A stretch of DNA of 64,000 nucleotides, taken from NCBI GenBank assembly GCA_041399065.1, contig JAWKTN010000008.1:124001-188000 (forward strand), in the 5' to 3' direction. Each line of letters opens with the position of its first letter. Position 1 is the stretch's first letter. The position numbers and the translations under genes were made by a program. Origin of the DNA: JAGQPD01 sp020426865 (GTDB lineage Bacteria; Planctomycetota; Planctomycetia; Pirellulales; Pirellulaceae). This document shows, one piece after another, positions 39,806 to 51,800 of this stretch. The notes under the pieces are model-generated. The model ran no database searches, had not been told where the DNA came from, and saw only the letters and a list, made by a program, of their open reading frames with translations.

Positions 39806-42800
39806 CTACTCGGCAGCATCGTCCCAAAATTGATCGACGGCATGCGCCCAATCATCTTCTTGTGATTTCGTTTCGGCGGGACGCGCGCGAGACGACGTGT
39901 GGTTCGTAATCGAGGCTGGCAGGACATCGTCGAACACTGGTTCCAGCCAACCGTTCCAGGATGCGGTGCGGATCATGCGATGAACAACGGTCGGTTCTCC
40001 GCTGCCGGAAATCACCGTTCCAGGACGCAGGCGGGACTGTTCCCCGGGAGTAAAGATCGCGGTCGGTGATATTACAGCGACGGCACTGTGAGCGTTCCCG
40101 TCTTCGTCGATCCATGCTTCGATCGCAATGATGCCGGCGGTACCGGTGGCAGTACCGCCTGTCAGGTCGACGCTAACTGCGGTGGTATAGGCATCGTAGT
40201 CCAGCGTGTCGATCCCGATTCCGCCGTCGATCGTGCCCGTCATCGTGACAGCGTCACTAAAAATAAACGTATCGTCGGCCGAACCTCCAACGAGGTTTTC
40301 AATGGCAATGAAGAACGTAGTCGCATCCAAGTTGCCTTGGTCGTTTCCGGTGAGTAACCATGTGGTGTTTGCATTTGGACCGATCAGTTCATCGCCGCTG
40401 GTGGAGCCTCCTGTGAAGCTGGAAACGTTGGCAATCGTCCCACCGACGTTCGTTGCGGTACCCAAGGCAAGGTTGACAACAACAGGCGATGTGAAAGCGG
40501 AATAGTCGAGTGAGTTGTTTCCGCCGGAGCCGCCGTCAATGGAACCCGTGACATTCGCGCCGTCGGCCAAAACGAAGGTGTCGGTGGCGATATTCGCGCC
40601 GATGAGGTTTTCGAAGCTGTCATAAGCAAATTGTCCGTTGATGCCACCGTTATCAGTGCCGGTCAAATTCCACGTACCGCCGACGATGGGACCCGTCAGC
40701 GAATCCGTGAAGCCGGAACCGACGAACGATTCGATCTGCCCTACGCCCACACCAATCGCGGTGGCCGACGCGGTGGAAAGATCGACGCTGGCCGGAGCGG
40801 CGAATCCCGAGTAATCGAGACGGTCGATCGATGGGCCGCTGCCGCCGAGCAGGAAGCCCGAGAGACTTGCCGCGCCCGTGAACAAGAACTCGTCGACAAA
40901 GCTACTACTGCCGACCAGGTTTTCGAAACTCATGAACGTCCAGTCGTTAACGGTGCCGGCGTCGGCGCCGGTCACATTCCAGGTCGCCAGGGCGGCGGGA
41001 CCCACCAGGGTATCGGCCAGTGGGCCGCCGATGAGGAATTCCAGATTCGACGAGGAGGATGCCGCGCTTGTGTTTCCAGAGGCGAGGTCAACGAACACTG
41101 GGATCGAATACGCGGAATAGTCGAGTGTGTCAAAGGTCGTCAAACTAAAGCCGCCGTTAATAAACCCAGATACACCGATTCCGTCCGAAGGCACAAACGT
41201 GTCGTCGGCATTGTCGCGTCCTTGGAGGTTCTCAAAACTCGTAAAGTCAAACAGGCCGTTAATGTCGCCTTCGTTGGTACTCGTGATGGACCATGTATTC
41301 ACTGTATCGGGACCTGTGAGCGTATCGTCGACACCGCCGCCCACAAACGCTTCGATACCCGTGAACCCATTGCCCACGCCTGTGGCTTGTCCGGTGGCCA
41401 GGTTGACGGACGTGCTGCTGGTATAAAGAGCCAACGAAAGCGTATCGACAGCAGCGCCCGCACCACCGGCAATCGAGCCGGTAACGCCTTTGTCGTCGGA
41501 TAGGATAAACGTATCGGCAAAAGCATCGCGGCCAACCAGGTTTTCGAAATCAGAAAATAGATGGACGCCATTGATGTCGCCTTCGTTAATCTCCGTGATG
41601 TTCCAGACGTTATTGGAAAGCGGTCCTGTCAGCGTATCGTCCAGCGTCGAACCGACGAACCGTTCGATATCGATGACGCCGCCGCCGATCCCCGGGGCCG
41701 ATCCCGCATCAATATCAATCGAGACCGGAGTTGTCGATTGCGAATAGTCGATGGAGTCGACACCGGTTCCACCGCCGCCCTGAATCACTCCCGCGACACC
41801 GGCGCCGTCGGAAATAACAAATGCATCATCGAAGTTGTTTCGGCCGAGCAATGTCTCGATGCTGGAGAATTGCAGCGTACCGTTGACATTGCCCGTATTT
41901 ATCCCCGTTACGTTCCAGGTCGTATCGGCGTTGGGGCCACGCAGTGCATCGTTGCTGGATCCCCCCACGAGGATTTCAATAGCGTTGCCAAGATGCGCCA
42001 TGGCGTTGGCGACGCCGTCGGTAGCGAAGAGACTGCCCATGATGTGCGTAAGTGGAACCGTTACCGCCGAAAAGTCAACGGTATCACTATCGCCTTCGCC
42101 GGGCAGTTCGACGACTTCGTCCAATCCCCAATCATTGGCGAAATAAATGATATCGCTATCGCGACCGCCCTTGAGAACGTCGTTTCCTTTCAGCCCATAG
42201 AGTTGGTCCTCGCCTGGACCGCCGTCCAGAATGTTGTCGGCATCGTTGCCGATCAAAACATCGTCGTTGCTGCCGCCGATAATATTCTCAAATAGGTGGG
42301 CAACGGGTGACTCGACGGTGATGATACCGCTACCCGTGTCGTATTCGGCGATCCGATCGGCCGGCCATGAACCATTGGTACCGGACAAGTCAGCGGTAAC
42401 CGGGATCGTGATCCGACTGAAGTCGATCGTATCGCTACCGATCGTCTCCACGATCGTGTCGTTGTCTGTTGGGTTGCCGATTAAAAAGCGGTACGTGTCA
42501 TCGCCCGCACCACCCTGCATGTAGTCAGAACCAAAGCTGCCATCGAGCAGATTGTCGCCGTTATTGCCGATCAGAATATCGTCGCCATGACCGCCAATGA
42601 TCTGTTCGAAATTGGCGTATTGGTCCAGTTGGTCCGTGACCAGTGTATGCACGTTCGCACCGGTTGTATGCGCCGCGATTTGATTCGCAATCCAGGTGCC
42701 GGGTGGCGATCCAGAAAGGTCGACCACAGCTGGATCGGTCGGCGATAGCGGCTCGATTTCATTTTGACCGTCACCGGTTAAATCAAAACCATCGAAGTGC

Positions 42801-45800
42801 AACCGATCGTGCAGACCTTCATCGGTGGGCTCATCGGTGCCCGCACCTGCCAATTCCAACACAATGTCCTTCTCACTGGCGGCCGCCGGGCCAAAATAGT
42901 ACGTATCATCCTTCAATTGCCCGACAAGCAAATCGTCGCCATCGAGACCGAATAGGTGATCGTCGCCGCCGATGCTTAAAATACACGGATCCGTTACCAG
43001 GTTATCGCCATAGATCGCATCGGAGCCTGCATAGCCAAAAATGTTGTCGTCGCCATCAATGAGCGGAGTGTGCTCGAAATTGCCAAAATTCACCGGCGAC
43101 ACATGTTGTCCACTGACGGCGATCGTGACGACATGATAGCCAGCTGCGGGAAAACTGGGAGCAAAGCTATCGGGTGCGATTTCGCGAACAATAAACGTCC
43201 CGGGTGGTAGTCCACCAATTGTATAATTGCCTGCCGCGTCCGTGACAGCCGAAGGTTCGCCGATGTCCAGCACGCCATTGTTGTCCAAATCGACGTAGAT
43301 CGTGACATCGCCAATTCCCGGCTCCCCTTCCGCGAACTCGCCGTGACAGTCGAGATCGTTAAACTTGAAACCCGAAATCGATCCGGCGCGGAAATTGCCA
43401 AAGTCGACACCGGTAATCACGCGGCCCGGTCGCATATTGACCGTGTGACCGTCGGTGATGCCACGGATTAATGTCGATACGGTGTCGCTATCGCGGTTGG
43501 CGATCACGACATCGGGCGCACCGTCACCGGAGATGTCCGTGGCCACAACATCGCGCGGGAAGAGCGTCGAGCTAAAATCAAACGCGGGCGAGAAACCGAG
43601 CTGGCCATCGTTAAGGAGTACTCGCACGAAATTCGAGCTGGGGACCGCGAAGAGCAGGTCGGGAAAGTCGTTGCCATCCATATCGACAGTGGCGACCGAG
43701 GCGGCTGACCCCACCGGCAGGACCAGTTCCTCGACAAACGACAGGCTGTCGCTGACGCCCCCGGTGCTCATCAAAACATGGACTCGCCCCATCAGCGGAT
43801 CGGCAACCACCAAATCGAGGTCGCCATTTTGGTCGATATCCGTGGCCGCCAGTGACAGGTCTTGCGCGCCGGGCGACGTAGTGAGAACAACTTCTGCTAG
43901 TGGCAGCAGCTCGCCACTGCCGTTGTTGTCGTTGACCAGTACGGTCACTCGACTGCTACCGGAATACGCAACGGCAACATCAACGGCACCGTCGTTGTTA
44001 AAGTCACCGGTGACAATCGCTGAAGGCCGCGTGGAGATGGTGTAGTCAGCCAACGGAATCAGCGCGCCGGCTCCGTCGTTGAGGAATGTAGACACGGTAT
44101 CATCATCGCGAATCGCCACGACCAAATCAGCGTAGCCGTCTTGATTCAAATCGCCAGCGGCTAATGCGACAGGTGTTACGCCAGATGTGTTCAGCGTGTC
44201 ATAGATGCTGAATAGTCCCGTGCCGTCGTTCTTCAACAACATGATGGTATTGGATATCGAATTCGCAACTGCAAGATCAACGGTTCCGTCGCCGTCAAGA
44301 TCTGTCGCGACAACATCCAGTGGACGCTCTCCCACAGCGTACGAAACCGGTGGGGCATACACGCCAGCACCGACGTTGATTAGGACCGAAATGGAATTGG
44401 CCAACGCATTGGCGGTGACGATATCGGGTCGTTGGTCGCCATTGACATCGGCCGCGATGACCGCGACCGGGCTGTCACCGGTGGGGTAACTTTCCGGCCC
44501 TGCCAACGACAACAAGGGCGCGGTCTGGTACCAGCTGTTGTCCTCCGGCAGCACTTCGCGCACCTGGTAAGTTCCTTCCGGCACTTCGGTGAACCAGTAC
44601 TCGCCAGCATTGTCGGTGACCGTCGACGGTTCGTTGGGATCGAGCTGGCCGTTGTTGTTCAGGTCGAGATAGATCGTCCAACCCGCAAGGGGGCGATCGG
44701 CGGTATCGCGGAAGCCGTCGCCGTTGCGATCTTCGAATTTCGTGCCGTGGATCTCACCAGGACGACCTTGATTCCCAAAATCGATGCCGGTGACAATTTC
44801 ACCCCGTCCCACTACAACCTGATGTGTCCCTGGTCGACCTTCGGTCGTCGTGCCATTGACCTTTACGTTATCCACCGCAACCAGGCTGCCTCCGTCTTGT
44901 CCGTCCTGCAGGATCAGTCGGAACCCAGACAGCGTGGATGCTGGGAAGGTGTTGGACCGTTCTGTCGACCCGTCGATACTGATGGACCACGACAGTGCTG
45001 CAAGGTCGATATCGATCGCCAGCAACATCGGCTTCGACGGATCGAATGTGGCAAACGGTACGACTCCGATCGGACCCAAGGGTGCCGTGATCGTGCCATC
45101 GCTGCGGAACGTTACGCTTGTGGCGAGTATTGCCGAGTCAAGCAGTACCGACCAGGTATCGACCGACTCGTTGAATCCGCCGATGGAAACCAGCATTTCG
45201 ATGTGATACTGTGAGTACGATTGACTAAAGTCATTCAAGTTGAACCAAAGTTCCTGTGACCCATTGGACATTCGGACAGGTTGCGAAGTGATACCCGCCG
45301 AGCCGGTAACGACAATCGGTTCGCCCAGAACTTCGGTCGGCGTCAGTCGCGTCGCTGGTGCCGTACCGATAGCGGGGGGCGCGCCGACGGTGTGCGGAGG
45401 GGTTGAGAACGTCACGTCGTACAATGGGTTGTTGGCGCCGCTTGTCGTTGGATACGTCTGTGTCCATCCCGTTTGTTGCACTTCGGCGACTGTGTAGGTA
45501 CCTGCGGGGACGTCCTTGAACCAATAGCCGCCGGTGCTGTCGGTAACTTGTACCGGTTCGCCTTGGGTGTGGCGTCCGTCGTTGTTCAAGTCCAAATAGA
45601 CGGTCCATCCGGGGAGAGGTGTTTCGCCCAATTCCGGTTCGAATTGGCCGTTGCCGTTGACGTCGTGCCATTTCATACCGTGGATCTCGCCGGTACGACT
45701 TTGTTGGTTGCCGAAATCGGCGCCCTCGAACGTACCTTGCGGTTCGGGCATAAAGACGTCGTAGCTGTTTCCTGGCGACGTCGCGGTAGCGATCACGTTA

Positions 45801-48800
45801 TCGAGAACCATTGAGCCGATGAAGCCGGGATTGGCCAAGAAGCCAAAGTACAGGCTGCCGATACCGCGAGATGTAACGCCGTGTGATTCGCTTTCCAACA
45901 GTTGGATGCCATCGAGCCACAGGCTGTAGAGCCCGGCGTCCATATCAAATTCCAATCGCAGCGGGATGACTCGGCCGACTTCATAAGTGCCGAGCGGTTC
46001 CTGGGAAGACGAATTCGCGTCAGTATAAGCGATCTGGCCTTGGCTATTGAAAAGGAGGTCCAGGAATCGCGCGCTCGTGCCACCCGGTTCACGGACGCGG
46101 ACGGAATAACTGCTGAATTCCTCAAACAACAGATCAGCGGTCGCTACCAGTTGTCCGCTGACGATTTCTTGGCTATCCACGAACTCGAAGTGGACAAACT
46201 CGGCGGTGCCAGCAATATTATGTATGGACAGTACCGGCGAGGACGCCGGTGTATCAATCACGATGGCATCCAATCGCGGTGTCACTTCGACGGGCTGACC
46301 GGCAATCGCACCGCCGGTGCCAATCGCCTGATTGGTGGGCTGCATATCGAAGTCCGCCAACAGCAGCGTCGTGATTTTTTGCGTGGGGTAGGTTTGGCTC
46401 CAGCCCGCTTGTGGCAATTCGGAGACCATGTGCAGTCCGGGGGGAAGGTCCATGAACCAGTAGTTGCCGGCTTCGTCAGTTTGCGTCGAGCGTTCGTTGT
46501 TGTCGAGCTGTCCGTTTCGGTTGCTGTCAATATAGATCGTCCAGCCGGGAATGCCTGGCTCGTTGGCTTCACGAACGCCATTGCCGTTGAGGTCGTTCCA
46601 TTTGGAACCGTGGATGGCACCGCCGCCGGCTACGGACGCAAGGACCGGTGCCGAACCGTTGGGCGTACGGTTTTCGCGAGTGTTGCCGAAGTCGACACCG
46701 ACGATGGCGTCGTTGTTGGTGATGACAAAAGAGTGGCTGCCGTCGGCAGTGGGGAAAGTCTGCCGCCAGACAAGTCCAGTTCGATCGCGGCTGCTGTTCC
46801 AGAGGTTGTAGTCGCTGACGTCCGTGTTGCCGTCGCCGGAAAAATCAGCCGATGCCCAGCTCGTGTTCGCTTGAAACTTGTGGGCGAGCCAGATGGAGTA
46901 GTCAGCACCGTTGACAACGCCGTCGAGATTGGCATCACCGTAGGATGTCCCGAGCGCACCGAATACCAGCCGATCGACGTCGGACTGGTTCAACGTCCCA
47001 TCGCCATTCAAATCGTAGACGTCGTCGAAGTTGCCAGCGTTGATGGCCCGATACAGCAAGTCAATATCGGTCGCATCAAGCCGCAGATCATTGTTGACGT
47101 CGCCCAACAAGAGGACTTCCCGAAGCACAACCTGGCCGGCCGGTACGTGCATGAACCAATAGTCACCGTTTTCGTCGGTAACTTGCCAACGTTCGCCCTG
47201 GTCGAATTGGCCGTTGTTGTTCTGGTCAATGTAGATGGTCCAACCCGCAAGACCGGGCTCATTGGAATCACGTTTGCCGTCGCCGTTGGCATCAAACCAC
47301 TTAGTGCCATGGATCTGTCCACCCTTGCGTACGTTGCCGAAGTCGATACCCTCGACAACGTCTCCTTGCCCGATAGTTATCTGGTGATTGCCGTTGCCGG
47401 GATACGTTTGCATCCAGGGATTTCCCTGCTCGCCGCGATGGCTGTTCCAGATATTCAGATCACGGGCATCCGAACCGGGCTCACCGTCGAAGTTCCCTTG
47501 CCGCCAACCGGTACCTGACGCGTACTTGTTGGCATTCCAGGCGTCGAAGTCCTTGTCATCGACCGTGCCGTCAAGATTCGCGTCGCCAAAGACCGAGCCC
47601 AAGACATCGACCACCAGGATGGTTACGTCTTGAATATCGAGCAGACCATCATGGTTAAGGTCGTGGTCCGGGCGGTATTGATTGCCACGGATTTCGCGGA
47701 ACAATTGGTCGATGTCGGCGTCGTCAACCCTCAGATCATGATTGACGTCGCCCCAAAGCAATGTCTCGCGAACGGAAAACGTGCCGGCCGGCAAGTTCAT
47801 GAACCAATAGACGCCAGTTGCATCGGTCACCTCATACGGTTCGTTCCGATCCAATTGACCGTTGTTGTTGAGATCCAGGTAGATGGTCCAGCCTTCCAGG
47901 CCAGGCTCATCGGACGAACGAAGTCCATCACCATTGCGGTCTAACCATTTGGTGCCGTGAATCTGTCCGTCGTCCGTCGCGCGATTGCCAAAGTCAATGT
48001 TGCGGACGACCTGTCGATCGCCCAGCTGAATGATGTGGATACCGGCGAGTGGTGTCCCGGGAATCGGACCGGGATAGGTTTGTTGCCAGCCTGGCTGAAT
48101 GACTTCAGCGACAGTGTAAACGCCCGCTGGCAAACCGACAAACCAATAGTCGCCATTTTCGTCCGTGCGTTCGCGCGGCTCACCGTCGTCCAGTTGATCA
48201 TTGTTATTGAGGTCCAAGTAAATTGTCCAACCACGCAATCCCGGTTCGTTGGACGTCCGTTTTGCGTCGCCGTCCAAGTCGTTCCATTTCGTGCCATGGA
48301 TCTCTCCGCCGCTGCGCCGATTGCCAAAATCAATTCCGCGAACGTCTTGGCCAATTTGGACGGTGACGACATGCACGCCAGCGGTTCCGGGCGAGCTGGT
48401 CATCGCACAGAGGTAATCGAGTCGCAGCTCCTGTCCACCCATGGCGACACTGTCGATGGCGCCGCGGATCGTAATGGTCCCGCCATTGGTTCCGGGAATC
48501 GTGGTGACCGAGACGGTGGCGCCCCCAATCGTCGCACCGTTCAGATCGTGAAACGCCTCAGCCACTCGTAGGTCGCCATTGACCGAAAGATTGACGTAGC
48601 CACCTTGCTCGGCGAAGAGGAACGACACCTCGTCCTGTGTCGTGGCAAATTGAAATTGCAGGCTCACGTTGTTCAGGTTCCATTCCAAACCGCTGCCACC
48701 GGCAGCATTGCCGGATGCCATTTGTGCAAAACCGCTGGGGTTGGGGATGCCGGCGGCGTTGACCAGCGGTAGTGCGGTTACCGGCAGTACGGTCCCGTCG

Positions 48801-51800
48801 GTACCAACGGTTGTCGTCTGTTGTCCGACGGTAAGCGACAGGTTCCTTGGTACGTCTTCGAATTCATAATAAGTTTGTTGCAGATTTCCAGATGTGCCGG
48901 GATACGTCTGTTCCCAGCCGGGACGCATGACTTCGGCGACCGTATAGGTGCCTCGATCGAGTCCCATAATCCAGTAGTCGCCGTTTGCGTCGGTAACGGC
49001 AAACGGTTCGCCGCGGTCCTGCCGACCGTTGTTGTTGAGGTCCAGGTAGATGGTCCACCCGGCCAGCCCGGGTTCATCGCTTGTTCGTCGACCATCGCCG
49101 TTCAAATCGTCCCACTTGGTGCCATGAATTGCCGTCTTGGGCTGATTGCCGAAATCGAGAGACGTGAGGGTGTCTTCAGGTGCTGGGCGCACCAAGTGAC
49201 GTAGTTGATTCGCGACCCCTGGATAGGTCTGCATCGCACCGCCCGTGAGCACTTCCATCACGGAGTACGTACGGGGCGGAAGGTCGGTAAAACGGTACTT
49301 GCCCGCCACATCGGTTACTGTACTGGGTTCGTCGGCGTCCAGGTTGCCGTCGTAGTCGAGGTCCAGGAAGATCGTCCAGCCGGCCAGCGGTGGTTCCCCC
49401 TGGTCCTGCAGGCCGTTGCCATTGAGGTCGGACCATTTTGTGCCGCCCAACGAAATGCCGTGAGCGTTGGCGAAATCAAGGCCCGTCACCACATCGCCGC
49501 CCGCGATCGTGACCGTGTACGAGAACGACCGTTCCGGACCTGGCACGGTCTGCGCCCAGCCACTTTGAAGCACTTCCGTTACCGTATATGTCCCCGGAAG
49601 CAGATTGTTGAACCAATACAAGCCCCGCTCACTGGTCGGGTCGATCGCTTCGTCCACTTCGTCCACGTGTGGCTCGCCGGGAGTCGGATCGCCGTCGCCT
49701 TCCCCTTCATCGCCGGTATTCGCAATGCCGTCGGCGCCTAGGTCGTCCGTGTCGGCATCCCAGTCGCCATCGGTGTCAAATCCGTCGCTGCCGCTGCCGT
49801 CGAGATCGACGTCGGTAGACAGCATGGTCGCGATCACCGTATTGGTTGCGTCACGCAGCTCGATGCGCCAACCGTTCAAGCCAACATCGCCTTGAATGTT
49901 GTTGGGATTGGCGTTGCTGAACTCTCGCAGGCCATCTCCATCCACGTCGATCCATTTCGTGCCATGAATTGACGCGGCCTGGATGTTACCGAAATCGATA
50001 TTGGTGATTGATGCTCCGCCAGTGACATTGACCGCGATGGCGCTTGGCGAAGTTGCCGGGCCAGGCGAAGTTTGCAGCCAGCCGGCCGGCAGGACTTCGC
50101 GAACGTTGTAGCTACCCGGCATAACGTCGGAGAATGTGTAAGTTCCCGTTTCATCGATAAGCGGAGTGTCCGGGTCGTCGAAGCGAGTGACCACGTAGGG
50201 GTCGCGATGTGCGGAGGTATTGAGGGGATCGGGATCGTCGAACATGCCATTGTTGTTCGTGTCGAGGTAGATCACCCAATTGGCCAGCCCCTGTTCGTTG
50301 GCGTCGCGGATCCCATCCCCATCTTCGTCCAGCCACTTGATCCCTTCCACCGTGCCCGTGCGAATGTTCGCGAACAGGCGGAATGCCGATTGACCTGACG
50401 TGAGGTCGACACGATACCCGGGCAGTCCCGTTTCGGCTTCGATGCCGGGAATCGTCTGCAGCCAACCAGTTTGTGGAACTTCGGCGATCAGATAGCTTCC
50501 GGGCGCCAGTCCGCCTATCGAATAGTTACCGGCCGCGTCGGTTGTATCGAATGGCTCGATGGGCGTGTTCGTGTCATCGACATCGAGTTCGCCGTTTTCG
50601 TTCGTGTCGACATAGATCGTCCAACCACCGATGCCAAGCAGCGTTTCTGTGTTGACCTTGCGGCCCGTGATGGTCACGTGTTCGTAGTTAGCGAAATCCA
50701 AATCCGCCACGACGTCTCCCGACGTGGCGATCAATTGATAACGCCCTCCTTCGCCGGCCGTCGGCAACACTTGCGACCAGCCGGCGGGAATGACTTCTTC
50801 TACCGTGTAGAGTCCGGGCGCCAGTCCGGCGAATTGGTAGAAACCGGTCGCGTCCGTCACCGCGGTCGGTTCACCACCGTCAAGCACTCCGTCCATGTCG
50901 GTATCCAGGAACAGCGTCCAACCGGCGATACCAAGATCGTCGATCGCGTCTCGCAGGCCATCGGCGTTGAGGTCCTTCCATTTCACACCACTAAGAGTAA
51001 TCTGCTCATAGTTGCCGAAATTGAGATTCCCGGCGACCTCTTTGAAGTCGAGTGTCACATTATGGACACCAGTTGCTGGATACGATCGAGTCCATCCTGC
51101 CGATACTATCTCGCGGACGCGATACGTTCCCGGCATCAAGTTATCAAAGCGATATTCGCCATCGCTGTCGGTTGCCGTGAGCGGCTCGGTGACGATATCC
51201 CAGATGCCGTTGTTATTGTGATCGAGGTAGATCAACCAACCTTCGATGGCCGGTTCTTCGTCGTCCCATTGGCCATCGCCGTTAAGATCTTCCCATTTGA
51301 AGCCGCTGATTTCGGCCAGTTCAACGTTCCCAAAGTCAACGCCTTCGGCGATGTCGCCCGAGTCAAGTGCTAGTGAATAGACGACGATATCTTCGCCGTC
51401 GAACGCAGAATTCGCCACCACAGCCGTCTGTCCGGATGGCAACAAGAGATCGATCGTGTCGTTGACGGGGGGCGTGGCAGGCACCGTCCGAAGGAATCCT
51501 GATTCCTCTTGTTCGTAGACAAAATAGCTGCCAGCGACCAGGCCTTCGACTTCTCCACCGTCGACCGTAAGATCCTTGAACCAATACAGGCCAGCTTCGG
51601 TAGCGGGGTCGATGAACCCGTCTTCGTTCAAATCAACGCTCGTCGTGCTCGTCGTCGCCAACCATTCCCCCTCGGCGTCCAACAAGTGAATGGTCCATCC
51701 GTCGAGTCCCACTTCATTGGCATCTCGCATTCCATCGCCGTCGAGATCCTCAAATTTCTGGCCGTGGATTTCCACTGGGTCGGGCACCACGAGAATCGGC

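Larger units (their letters stand above)
43070..51775 (-). repeat. Fifteen SdrD-like B repeats, several hosting inserted domains
   Basis: Repeat starts near 51775, 51325, 51005, 50680, 50360, 49980, 49460, 49140, 48310, 47970, 47320, 46620, 45690, 44755 and 43385. Each shows G-x-KW-x-D-x-NGDG, EPGL-x-GWTIYLD, NNNGQLD-x-x-EP, VTD-x-x-G-x-YWF, TY-x-V-x-EV, W-x-QTYP and closing (I/V)-x-G(I/V)DFGN. Known Cna-B/SdrD modules are calcium-binding beta-sandwiches acting as stalks. Confidence 0.93.

Noticed and set aside
39504..39851. 115-codon minus-strand frame spanning the convergent intergenic region
   Set aside because: It joins the 3' ends of two genes through a 15-bp tandem repeat and the 23-bp interspersed repeat; composition is that of repeats, not a protein.
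45902..47518. 538-codon plus-strand open frame opposite the giant gene, and similar long frames at 40631-41503, 50471-51373 and 53312-54463
   Set aside because: They mirror the repetitive Asp/Gly-rich coding strand, show valine/isoleucine-rich low-complexity translations without domains, and lie wholly antisense to a frame with many clear domains.
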